The notes beneath the pieces are model-generated. The model searched no databases. It was given only the letters and a program-made list of their open reading frames with translations, and was not told the DNA's origin. From a virus: 38,527 bases of DNA. The position numbers were made by a program, and so were the translations under genes. Shown piece by piece: positions 17,004 to 23,477 of the stretch (the stretch's first letter is position 1; each line of letters opens with the position of its first letter). The stretch covers positions 1 through 38,527 of IMG/VR virus record IMGVR_UViG_3300021091_000179; one strand, 5' to 3'.

Positions 17004-17648
17004 CTAAATCCTGACTTTTTTATATTTTCTTAACGAAGCAAGCTCAGAATCGAGAAATCCAGTTTCAACGGGTGCTACACCCCGTGGATTTAAATCTTTT
17101 ACACCAACAACATCATCATGCATATTTTGCATTTCTCTGGTTGCTGCTCGAAGAATCATCAAACGCATTACGGGAATTGTTGCTCCGTCCAATCCCGCTT
17201 CATACTTGACGGTAATTAAGTCGTCTGCATATCCGAAGTAATAATCTATTCCGTAGGGTCTTGGAATATAATCTTTTTCGACAACTAATGTTTTTTCGCT
17301 GCCGAAAAGTGGCTTGACTTTCACTTCGCTTATCGAAACAATCGGTGTATTTTTAAAATATATTGCTGGTGGCGGAGATGACCAGGATGTTAAATCATGA
17401 ACGTTGCTTTCCTGGAAACTTGTGTTGTATTTGTTGTCCGCCGACGTCAAAAACGTCCCCATTGGAACACCAGAATGTGCGGAATCAAGACGGTGTTCTT
17501 CCGTGAATTCCGCAACTTCTATGGGTCGGTTTAAAAATGCCTCGAGTTCGCTCTGCAAGCCAGCAAGTATCAGCATGGCAGCATCTTCTTGTCTGGCTGT
17601 CAGCGAGATATCCATGTATGTCTTTAGTTGATGTAATTCAACAATCAT
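17004..17648 (-). CDS. Head-tail connector / head completion adaptor
   Basis: The best start is ATG at 17648, which has GGAG five bases upstream; an in-frame TTG lies six codons earlier but has no ribosome-binding site. The 214-residue product has an N-terminal helical stretch (LHQLKTYMDISLTARQEDAA, LILAGLQSELEAFLNRP) in which a helix ends in a 'fl.r' turn, as in gp6/gp15-type connectors. It continues with a strand region (IVSISEVKVKP, LVVEKDYIPR, DLITVKYEAGLDGATIPVMR) and a final helix (MILRAATREMQNMH). This resembles HK97 gp6-like adaptors that close the portal. It is the first gene of the tail cluster after the lone plus-strand gene. Confidence 0.62.
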   Translation of the reverse strand: MIVELHQLKTYMDISLTARQEDAAMLILAGLQSELEAFLNRPIEVAEFTEEHRLDSAHSGVPMGTFLTSADNKYNTSFQESNVHDLTSWSSPPPAIYFKNTPIVSISEVKVKPLFGSEKTLVVEKDYIPRPYGIDYYFGYADDLITVKYEAGLDGATIPVMRLMILRAATREMQNMHDDVVGVKDLNPRGVAPVETGFLDSELASLRKYKKVRI

Positions 17649-17659
17649 TTGGTCTCCAT

Positions 17660-17691
17660 GTGTCAATAAATATTAGGTATTTATTTGACAC
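17660..17691. promoter_or_regulatory. Inverted repeat between divergent genes (operator-like)
   Basis: GTGTCAATAAATA (17660-17672) and TATTTATTTGACAC (17678-17691) are reverse complements except for one extra base, separated by TTAGG. The repeat lies 12 bases upstream of the connector start (17648, minus) and 80 upstream of the lone plus-strand gene (17772). Each arm ends in a TTGACA hexamer facing outward. The rightward copy (17685-17690) could be a -35 box, although no good -10 follows at the usual distance. The leftward copy is too close to the connector gene to serve as its -35. There is no T-run, so it is not a typical terminator. A repressor binding site is the likeliest use. Confidence 0.5.
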
Positions 17692-17771
17692 TTTAAATTT
17701 TAACATTAATCACAATTCGCCGATAAACAAGACACTGTTCTGCTCTTTCGGTCTGTAGTAATGTCAACAAT

Positions 17772-18164
17772 ATGACAAAAACACCAAAAAACGTAGTAAC
17801 AATCGATAAATTGCGTCAACGCCAACTGCAAGCAAAATTAATAAATCACATAGCTTCTGTGTTTTTTTATTTTAGCGTAGAGGAAGGCGAGGATTTCCAA
17901 GAGACTGATGTTGATGAATTAATTTTAGATAATTGGGACAACGGCGTCTTGACCGCGGCCGTTCTCGGGCTACGAGTTGTAGGCGAAATGGATGATGGAA
18001 GAATTGTCGCAGAATTAAAACCAACCGAAAGCGTAAAAAAATTTTTTATCGACAACAACATGGGGGGGGAAGATAACGTATACCTTGAAGACGTAGACGA
18101 AGAAGATGTAACCAGCACTCCAGCAGACATCGATTGGGGAGATTTTTCAGATATTTTTGAATAG
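17772..18164 (+). CDS. Unknown acidic protein, lone plus-strand gene in the minus-strand cluster
   Basis: This 130-residue protein matches no family I know. The N-terminus is basic and helical (KLRQRQLQAKLINHIASVFF), the middle is a mixed region (LTAAVLGLRVVGEMDDGRIV), and the last 30 residues are very acidic (EDVDEEDV, DIDWGDFSDIFE). No Shine-Dalgarno is visible before the ATG. It is the only plus-strand gene among about 26 kb of minus-strand genes, converging on the basic protein with a seven-base gap and diverging from the connector. An inverted repeat lies in its upstream region. A switch protein or DNA mimic is conceivable, but function is unknown. Confidence 0.7.
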   Translation: MTKTPKNVVTIDKLRQRQLQAKLINHIASVFFYFSVEEGEDFQETDVDELILDNWDNGVLTAAVLGLRVVGEMDDGRIVAELKPTESVKKFFIDNNMGGEDNVYLEDVDEEDVTSTPADIDWGDFSDIFE

Positions 18165-18171
18165 AAAATAT

Positions 18172-18978
18172 CTATCTTCCTTTTGTCCTTCGAACTTTTC
18201 TTTTACCAGCTCTTTTTATAGATTGCTTTCTAGCTCTATTTGCACTTTTGGCTCTTACGGCAGACTGGGGTCTAGTAACTCGTCTTCCGCGAATACCCGT
18301 AGAGCCCGAAACCCCCGGGCGTCCATATGTTGGTCTTTTGCTGATATTGAGCATGTCAATATCCTGTCTTCCACCAGCAAGCTGCTTTCGTATCTTTGTT
18401 CTTTTTGTTCCTCTGTCGCTAAGAATACCGCCCTTTTTATTTTGTCTAGCCATTCTTCTGTCGAACCTTTTCATTACGGCTTGCAAACCTCTTGGATTGG
18501 TTCTTCCTAGCAGTGTTTGCCCACCAGCCACTCGCGCCTGCTGAGCCAGCGCGCTTCTTCCAAGGCTATCCCTTTTACCAAGGATAGTTCTACCTTTTAT
18601 TTTTTTATCACCGGCGGCCTTGCTTCTACGTTCAAATTCATCCATTTGGGAGCGTTTCATAATTGCACCAGTTCTTTTATTCCTGGCAAACTTGTTGCTT
18701 TTGTAGGTTCCCCTTCTTCCGGGTATGCGTGCACCACCACCTCGTGCATCACCGCCATATCTGGCCATTGTTTTAAGGTCTTTGTATCTTCCTTTTTGTA
18801 TGTCGGCATCACTCAAACCAAAAAGTTGTTTTGCCATTTTTGTTGCGCGGTTATAGCGTCTTCGAACATCTCTGTTTACTTTGCCGCCCCTTTTCGACAT
18901 GTCTTTAAATTGCAAAATATCATTTAACATTTGCGCGGCGTCGTCGGTGATGTCTGGGCCGTAGCGTACTTGGGGCAT
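18172..18978 (-). CDS. Very basic Arg/Lys/Gly-rich protein, unknown function
   Basis: ATG at 18978 follows GGAG at a spacing of five. The 268-residue product has a short folded N-terminus (DITDDAAQMLNDILQFKDMS) and a helix (NRATKMAKQLFGLSDADI), then some 190 residues dominated by Arg, Lys and Gly. The C-terminus (RKQSIKRAGKRKVRRTKGR) is extremely positive. Such proteins bind nucleic acid or sit inside the capsid as DNA-condensing or ejected proteins. It lies between the ParB cassette and the connector gene, which hints at packaging or morphogenesis. It could equally be a scaffold tail or a DNA-compacting regulator. No known family is recognised. Confidence 0.7.
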   Translation of the reverse strand: MPQVRYGPDITDDAAQMLNDILQFKDMSKRGGKVNRDVRRRYNRATKMAKQLFGLSDADIQKGRYKDLKTMARYGGDARGGGARIPGRRGTYKSNKFARNKRTGAIMKRSQMDEFERRSKAAGDKKIKGRTILGKRDSLGRSALAQQARVAGGQTLLGRTNPRGLQAVMKRFDRRMARQNKKGGILSDRGTKRTKIRKQLAGGRQDIDMLNISKRPTYGRPGVSGSTGIRGRRVTRPQSAVRAKSANRARKQSIKRAGKRKVRRTKGR

Positions 18979-19025
18979 ATTTACTCCAGTAAATTAAATC
19001 TTTACATAGCCATGCTATTGATTAG

Positions 19026-19031
19026 ATAATA
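19026..19031 (-). promoter_or_regulatory. Possible extended -10 promoter of the basic protein gene
   Basis: On the minus strand TGGTATTAT (-10 at 19031-19026) lies 47 bases upstream of the 18978 start in the only sizeable gap between this gene and the ParB gene. No -35 is evident. The TG dinucleotide and the gap are the only support. Confidence 0.25.
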
Positions 19032-19045
19032 CCAGAAAATGCAAT

Positions 19046-19600
19046 TTACCTATCGGCATTTGGTGGGGATTCAAATTCCATAACTTTCGAATTGGGTGAA
19101 TTTGCTGGAGCCTCTATTGGAACCCATGCTTTTGAATAGTTGTGTTCTTTTATTTTTCGTTGCTTTATTAGGTCCCCGTCCACAAGCACTGCAAGCTCTT
19201 CGTTCCCCATCGATAAATACATTTTCAAATTAGAAATTGAGTAGTTACCTGAATCATGTATTCTCTTGACTGATTTGGAAAGTTTTTCTATAACAATATT
19301 CGAATGACCCCTGTTGAGTCGTATATGTAACATCATTGAATCAATCAAGTCAAGGTCATGCATAACGGCTGGAATTTTAAAATTGCAGCGTTTGGCAATT
19401 TCGTCGATTGATTGAGCCAATAAAAAACGCTCTGAACCGTCAATAATTTCGCCTGTCGATTTTCTGACATGTATTGGCTGTATGAAGCCAAATTCTATTA
19501 AGGACCCAGCAATTAAAAGCAACTCCGGTCTAAGCGTATATGTAACCTTCCAAGACGGAACAACTAATTTAGAAAATGGAATTTCCTCTATTTGAATCAT
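19046..19600 (-). CDS. ParB/Srx-like nuclease-fold protein (IbrB-like)
   Basis: This 184-residue protein has a ParB N-terminal fold. IEEIPFSKLVVPSWK begins it, LLLIAGSLIEFGFIQPIHVR follows, then EIIDGSERFLLAQSIDE (the ParB 'dG.rR...A' motif, D54-R58) and MMLHIRLNRGHSNIVIEKL. Its ATG overlaps the stop of the PAPS-reductase-like gene by four bases. The pairing of a ParB-like protein with a PAPS-reductase-like one recalls IbrB/IbrA. The family includes DNA-binding CTPases, nucleases and small-molecule kinases, so the reaction cannot be told from this. The C-terminus (APANSPNSKVMEF) looks disordered. Confidence 0.75.
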   Translation of the reverse strand: MIQIEEIPFSKLVVPSWKVTYTLRPELLLIAGSLIEFGFIQPIHVRKSTGEIIDGSERFLLAQSIDEIAKRCNFKIPAVMHDLDLIDSMMLHIRLNRGHSNIVIEKLSKSVKRIHDSGNYSISNLKMYLSMGNEELAVLVDGDLIKQRKIKEHNYSKAWVPIEAPANSPNSKVMEFESPPNADR

Positions 19601-20727
19601 TTGGCTATTTCGCCTTCCTCTATCGTTCTTACTGTGTATGCCCTAGTTTTTGGTCCAACCGGAGTCGGGGAATTGACATCAATTTCATTAAGTAAAAGAT
19701 TTCGCATAAGCAAACTTAGCGGATAACCGCGCGGGTCAGTAATGTGTTTTTTTCTAAATTTTGAAACAAAAACCTTTGCTTCTCTTTTTCTTCTATCACC
19801 AACCAAATACTTGTCTATTAATTCTGAGGCTCCATCAAAACCCATTTTTGTATAATTTAAAATTAATTTTTCCATATCAAAATCGGGCCACAAATTTCTC
19901 TGAGCGTCGATGTAGGGGAAACACTCAAACAATCTGTCATAAAATTCTGGTTCAGTCGCTATTACGTCGCCAATTCTTCTGATTGCGGTTGCATGAAGCG
20001 GAATTCCAACACGCGTATTGCTTCCGGTCAGGGAGGCAAGGTCGTAATATCTACAATATTCGGCGTTGTGTTCTTCGATGATGTATTTAAAAACATCATT
20101 GGTGTTCCAGTCATATATTATTTTTGCAAATTTCAGAGGTATTCCGCGCTTCAATTGATATGGCGTCACTATATAGTTTTCGTGCAATTTTTGCACAAGC
20201 GACCTATATCTAACCATTGATTCGCTCGCCCTAACGCCAGTAAGAAACGCAACATTGCCCCTTTTCCCCTGCATCGTGTAGTAATCAGTTTGGTCCGGAA
20301 GTGAAACAGCATGATTCAAACCAAAATCGTCTGCATTGATTGCCCATTCTGGCATCGGCCGAACCCATCTATCCTGAACCATTCTGTCGTAACTCCAAAG
20401 AAGAGTGGTAATTCTTCGCCCAAGAACCCAGATTTCCGCGGGATACGGAAGGCAATACCATTCCATGTCAACCCAGTCATAATTTCTGACTTTTTCTACG
20501 TATTCAATGACTAGGGGACTAACCATCTCTTCGTCTCGAAAAATAACTTTTACCGGGCCGAGTCCACGCTCTTCATGAATTTCTTTAGCGAGATATAAAA
20601 CGGCAGTCGAATCTTTACCGCCAGAAAACTGAACGCAAACAGTATCGAAGATATCGTATACGTGTCTAATTCTTTTTCGCGCCGCCTCAACGCAGCTCAT
20701 GTCAAGAAATAAGCGCTGTCTTGTCAC
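19597..20727 (-). CDS. PAPS-reductase-like N-type ATP pyrophosphatase (IbrA/DndC-like)
   Basis: The 376-residue product has FSGGKDSTAVLYLAKEI at residues 34-50, the PP-loop (SGGKDS) of N-type ATP pyrophosphatases, followed by VKVIFRDEEMVSPLVIEYV, the second strand-helix of the fold. FLTGVRASESMVRY is the conserved 'GvRa.ES..R' segment that contacts the substrate in PAPS reductases. GTG at 20727 overlaps the upstream stop (GTGA); the first internal ATG is nine codons on and lacks a better ribosome-binding site. It is sandwiched between two ParB-like genes with four-base overlaps, so the three form one translation unit. By family it would adenylate a substrate for sulfur transfer or reduction, but in phages the substrate is unknown. 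DNA thiolation is a possibility, not a conclusion. Confidence 0.85.
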   Translation of the reverse strand: MTRQRLFLDMSCVEAARKRIRHVYDIFDTVCVQFSGGKDSTAVLYLAKEIHEERGLGPVKVIFRDEEMVSPLVIEYVEKVRNYDWVDMEWYCLPYPAEIWVLGRRITTLLWSYDRMVQDRWVRPMPEWAINADDFGLNHAVSLPDQTDYYTMQGKRGNVAFLTGVRASESMVRYRSLVQKLHENYIVTPYQLKRGIPLKFAKIIYDWNTNDVFKYIIEEHNAEYCRYYDLASLTGSNTRVGIPLHATAIRRIGDVIATEPEFYDRLFECFPYIDAQRNLWPDFDMEKLILNYTKMGFDGASELIDKYLVGDRRKREAKVFVSKFRKKHITDPRGYPLSLLMRNLLLNEIDVNSPTPVGPKTRAYTVRTIEEGEIAK

Positions 20728-21560
20728 GACGAATGTGTTTTGATGAATGAAATTAATTTTTCTGCAATCGTTGTGCCGGAATAGTTTGCATCAATTTTAA
20801 GTGATTTTATGAACTCATACCAAGATGCTTGTTGCTCTGTTGTCTCAAAAGTTATCTGAACGGTTATTGCTGCGTTCGGAGCAGATGATTTCATCGCGGT
20901 AGTCGAACCGCGAATCGCCGCATCGGAATGGTCAAAACCCGAATTTAATTTGATTTCGTTTTGCCCATCTCTTGTTCTATTTATTGATACAGAGTTTGAA
21001 TCGAAAATTGGTTCATCCGAACCATCATCCCTGGATTCATCTTCTTGCTCCGCATCATTATCCTGGCTCTCTGATTGTCCAATAATCACCGGAGGAACGT
21101 AGGAGCCAGAACGAATTGTTTCGTTTTCGTATCTAACTGATGCTTGCTCAATTTCGGCAATTTCAAATTCATCCCACCCTAGGCCGTCAAGGAGTTCGGG
21201 ATAATAATCCCCAACTTCAAGAATTAATTCATGCAAAATCTCGGGTTCGGTATAGCCGAGCTCCATTGTTCTATTGTCTGCAATAGCAAAAGCTATTGCT
21301 CTCTCGTTGTCGACATCGTATTGTACTGTTGCAATTTTGTCCCATCCAAGCTCTATCGCGGCTTCAAGCTGATGATTTCCCGCGACAACAGTGAATGTCC
21401 CATCGCCATTTGGTCTTGCAACTATTGGTTTTATTTGTCCAAATTCTTCATATGACGCAATAATCGCTTTAATATTTCCTTTTCTTGGATTTTTATCAAG
21501 CCGCTTCAACAGAGATATTTCAATCGCTAGCGGCCTAAGCGATTCGTGAATATTATTCAT
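20724..21560 (-). CDS. ParB/Srx-like nuclease-fold protein, second copy
   Basis: The 278-residue protein has a clean ParB domain in residues 10-115: PLAIEISLLKRLDKNPRKGN, IKAIIASYEEFGQIKPIVAR, TFTVVAGNHQLEAAIELGW (family motif 'G.hR..Aa..lG' with GNHQ here) and AIAFAIADNRTMELG. This last motif is the 'ADN...E' signature of phage ParB-like proteins. After residue 165 come an acidic linker (DNDAEQEDESRDDGSDEP) and a C-terminal domain (ITVQITFETTEQQASWYEF) that may be an interaction module. The gene precedes the PAPS-reductase-like gene with a GTGA overlap. The two ParB proteins in this cassette differ strongly, so they are not recent duplicates. Confidence 0.82.
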   Translation of the reverse strand: MNNIHESLRPLAIEISLLKRLDKNPRKGNIKAIIASYEEFGQIKPIVARPNGDGTFTVVAGNHQLEAAIELGWDKIATVQYDVDNERAIAFAIADNRTMELGYTEPEILHELILEVGDYYPELLDGLGWDEFEIAEIEQASVRYENETIRSGSYVPPVIIGQSESQDNDAEQEDESRDDGSDEPIFDSNSVSINRTRDGQNEIKLNSGFDHSDAAIRGSTTAMKSSAPNAAITVQITFETTEQQASWYEFIKSLKIDANYSGTTIAEKLISFIKTHSS

Positions 21561-21562
21561 AT

Positions 21563-21898
21563 TTACACCTGTGTTCTTACATTGGCATTTAATGTTCTAA
21601 GTGCGTCTATTGATGTTCGAAGCGAAAGAAGAACTTCACGCTTTGATTTAACTAAGGCTTCTGCACACTTAAACTCAAAGTTTTGTTGGTCCATTTTGTA
21701 ATCAGCCCAAGCTTCTCGTTCTTTTATTGAGCCCTTTGCCGATAAATATTCTTTTGCCCAGTTGCTTTTGTAAAGAGATTCTTTTTTGGAACAATCCATA
21801 GCTACGGTCTCAAATTGTTCTGTTTCGTGTTCTAATTTGTCCATAAGTCTAAGAAGCTCTTGCTCTACTTCGACTTGGCTTATCGGCGTGCTTCTCAT
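21563..21898 (-). CDS. Coiled-coil protein of unknown function
   Basis: The 111-residue protein is almost entirely helical with heptads: VEVEQELLRLMDKLEHETEQ and KCAEALVKSKREVLLSLRTS. A central YKSNWAKEYLSAKGSIKERE motif and the ending DALRTLNANVRTQV are familiar from phage genomes where similar small proteins sit next to recombination genes; I cannot name a function. Its ATG overlaps the RuvC-like stop (ATGA) and AAGGA is placed just upstream, so the two are coupled. It may be an accessory to the resolvase or to the ParB cassette. Confidence 0.7.
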   Translation of the reverse strand: MRSTPISQVEVEQELLRLMDKLEHETEQFETVAMDCSKKESLYKSNWAKEYLSAKGSIKEREAWADYKMDQQNFEFKCAEALVKSKREVLLSLRTSIDALRTLNANVRTQV

Positions 21899-22425
21899 TT
21901 TTTGTCCTTTTCAATTAATTCCAACAGTGACCAATCTACTTTAGCTAAAACTTCCAGACTGGTTTTTGGCCAATCAAATCTTTGTTTACCGATTTTGGTA
22001 AGAGCCATTTCTTCCAAAATCCACGCGTCGCACTTATCGTCCGCCCCTGGATTTTTCCAAATCAAACCTGTTTTTGCGGAAACAAAAGAAATTACTTCAT
22101 TTTTCGAAGCATTGCCCCTCCCTGTTGCAAATTTTGCCCGGCATGTAGGCGGTATCTCTATGTAGGGAATATCCATTCTATGGAGCATTACCCTCACGAC
22201 CCCGCCAAGTTCCCCTATTGAATGGGCTTGAGATTTTCGCGACGAAAAAGCATAGCCCTCAATCAGGACTGCGTCTATTTTAAACTCGACAATTAAATTT
22301 CCTATTGACTCAGATATTTCAATAAGTCGTTTTACGCCAGTCGAGCCAACAGAAATAACATCACAGTCGTTGTTGCTGGAATATCCGGTTGACGTCAAAG
22401 ATAAATCAAGGCCCAAGAATCTCAC
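21895..22425 (-). CDS. RuvC-like Holliday junction resolvase
   Basis: The 176-residue product shows the RuvC RNase H-like fold. MRFLGLDLSLTSTGY carries the first catalytic Asp (D7), AVLIEGYAFSS the Glu (E56), and GADDKCDAWILEEMA the final Asp pair (D130/D133), with the conserved basic helix (GNASKNEVISFV) between them. RuvC-like enzymes cut branched DNA before packaging. The start is GTG at 22425 with no strong Shine-Dalgarno. It sits after the terminator and HNH gene in transcription order and overlaps the coiled-coil gene by four bases. It works logically with the Rad52-like and Cas4-like proteins further upstream. Confidence 0.85.
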   Translation of the reverse strand: MRFLGLDLSLTSTGYSSNNDCDVISVGSTGVKRLIEISESIGNLIVEFKIDAVLIEGYAFSSRKSQAHSIGELGGVVRVMLHRMDIPYIEIPPTCRAKFATGRGNASKNEVISFVSAKTGLIWKNPGADDKCDAWILEEMALTKIGKQRFDWPKTSLEVLAKVDWSLLELIEKDKK

Positions 22426-22456
22426 AAAAAGACACTACATTCATGGGTGCACGCCC

Positions 22457-22487
22457 AAAAGCAGGGCGGTTTATTTTCCCACCCTGC
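22457..22487 (-). terminator. Rho-independent terminator after the HNH gene
   Basis: On the minus strand GCAGGGTGG (22487-22479) pairs with CCGCCCTGC (22469-22461), nine pairs with one G-U, around a nine-base loop, followed at once by TTTT (22460-22457). It lies between the HNH stop (22569) and the RuvC-like start (22425). The T-run is short, so termination may be partial. Confidence 0.6.
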
Positions 22488-22495
22488 CTTTGAAC

Positions 22496-22511
22496 CTATA
22501 ACGGTCCTAAG
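22496..22511 (+). other. 16-base match to the 23S rRNA helix-69 / I-CeuI region
   Basis: CTATAACGGTCCTAAG is identical to the highly conserved 23S rRNA segment that forms the helix-69 loop and that I-CeuI recognises (rRNA: ACTATAACGGTCCTAAGGTA). Flanking bases here, AAC before and TA after, also agree if one base is inserted on the left and one deleted on the right. It is on the plus strand, between the terminator and the HNH gene. The rRNA sequence is from memory and was not searched. Confidence 0.7.
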
Positions 22512-22568
22512 TAATAACGAGTGTATTTATAAAATAAATAATGAAAATGTTAATTTTCAAACTAAATA

Positions 22569-22928
22569 TTAAGTTTCCCAGCCATGTTTTGCGAGACCAA
22601 GACTAAATGCAAGTTCCGGATTTGCCGTGATTCGAACATGACATGGACGACACACGGCAAGAATGTTTGATTCATCGAGTATGGAACCACCCTGCGAACG
22701 GCGAATTATCTCGTGGAGGTCTTTGCTTAAATGATGATTATAGGTTACCTTGCCGTCGTGTTTGGCAAAAATTTTACACGCCTCACAAAGCGGACGCTCA
22801 CTGAGAACTTTTTTTACAAGTTTTCTACGTTCTATGTAAAGTTCTTCTGTTTTTTTACTCCTCTTTGCTAGCGGAGTTTTTTGTTTTAACAGTTTTTTTG
22901 ATTTAGATTGTTTTTTTCTGGACAACAT
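22569..22928 (-). CDS. HNH endonuclease, free-standing
   Basis: I take ATG at 22928 as the start: AGAGG is seven bases upstream, whereas an in-frame TTG at 22952 lies within a hairpin and has no ribosome-binding site. The 119-residue product has a basic N-terminus (LSRKKQSKSKKLLKQ) and an HNH domain with C48 and C51, then DLHEIIRRSQGGS (D70, H72), DESNILAVC (N88) and CRPCHVR (C93, C96, H97). The four cysteines form a zinc site as in HNH enzymes. LAFSLGLAKHGW ends it. HNH genes of this size act as phage packaging nucleases or homing endonucleases. Distance from the terminase and isolation between hairpin and terminator favour a mobile unit. Confidence 0.85.
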   Translation of the reverse strand: MLSRKKQSKSKKLLKQKTPLAKRSKKTEELYIERRKLVKKVLSERPLCEACKIFAKHDGKVTYNHHLSKDLHEIIRRSQGGSILDESNILAVCRPCHVRITANPELAFSLGLAKHGWET

Positions 22929-22930
22929 AA

Positions 22931-22954
22931 TTTTGCCTCTGGTAAGAGGCAAAA
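22931..22954 (-). promoter_or_regulatory. Perfect hairpin covering the HNH ribosome-binding site
   Basis: TTTTGCCTCT (22954-22945) and AGAGGCAAAA (22940-22931) on the minus strand are exact reverse complements around a four-base loop. The 3' arm carries AGAGG, the only Shine-Dalgarno for the HNH ATG at 22928. No T-run follows, so it does not look like a terminator. The structure should hide the start in transcripts reading through from upstream. Homing endonuclease genes in T4 use similar hairpins for this purpose. Confidence 0.65.
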
Positions 22955-22961
22955 TTGTACA

Positions 22962-23477
22962 CTAAAGATTGCTGTCTTGAATAGAGTCAAAAAGCCATTC
23001 ACCATTCAGGGATGCCCATAAAGACCTATCAATTGCCGTATCTTCTAAATCAAAATCCTTCATTAGGGTTTTGTGTTTGGCAATTGCCCGACGATAAAAC
23101 TCCACCTTGTCCCAACCGTCGGTTTTCATCTCGGTACCGGTTTCAATCATTACCAAAATTTCATCTAGTTTTTTATCTACGTGAAATTTAAACCTACGAA
23201 CGCGTGTTGCTTTTGCGTCGTAATAAGTTCCGGCTTCACGAGACAGGGCGGAACCCTCTCTGCCCATTGACGAAAAACGCTCATTATCAGATTCCGCGTC
23301 TGCTTCAATATTTTCAATTTGCCGCTGAAGATTTTCAGAGAGAGCAATCAAAGCCTCTCGCCATCTTGGCCAATTTTCCTCACGGAGAAGTGTTTGTTTT
23401 TGAATTGGGGATAGTTTATTTTTTACCTCTTCGGCAACCATCCGAGCAAATTCATCATCAGTTAATTTGTCGCTCAT
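22962..23477 (-). CDS. Unknown helical protein between Cas4-like and HNH genes
   Basis: The likely start is ATG at 23477 (MSDKLTDDEFARMVAEEV), 20 bases inside the Cas4-like gene, with GGGGT just upstream. A longer reading from 23570 would overlap over 110 bases and is not supported. The 171-residue product is helical, with coiled coil in residues 40-70 (WREALIALSENLQRQIENIE) and a Ser/Arg-rich middle (RFSSMGREGSALSREAGTYY). The C-terminus (DRSLWASLNGEWLFDSI) may form a small fold. Function is unknown; the place in the recombination cluster suggests a DNA-metabolism partner. The hairpin of the HNH gene begins only seven bases after its stop. Confidence 0.7.
   Translation of the reverse strand: MSDKLTDDEFARMVAEEVKNKLSPIQKQTLLREENWPRWREALIALSENLQRQIENIEADAESDNERFSSMGREGSALSREAGTYYDAKATRVRRFKFHVDKKLDEILVMIETGTEMKTDGWDKVEFYRRAIAKHKTLMKDFDLEDTAIDRSLWASLNGEWLFDSIQDSNL

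Noticed and set aside
17649-17666. TTG start at 17666 for the connector gene
   Set aside because: No Shine-Dalgarno, and it lies within the inverted repeat; the ATG at 17648 has GGAG at the right distance.
22426-22568. tRNA or rRNA gene around the rRNA-like match
   Set aside because: The match to 23S rRNA stops after 16 bases and no cloverleaf or longer rRNA domain is seen.
22931-22954. Hairpin upstream of HNH as a terminator of the preceding gene
   Set aside because: No T-run follows on either strand, and the stem contains the Shine-Dalgarno of the next gene.
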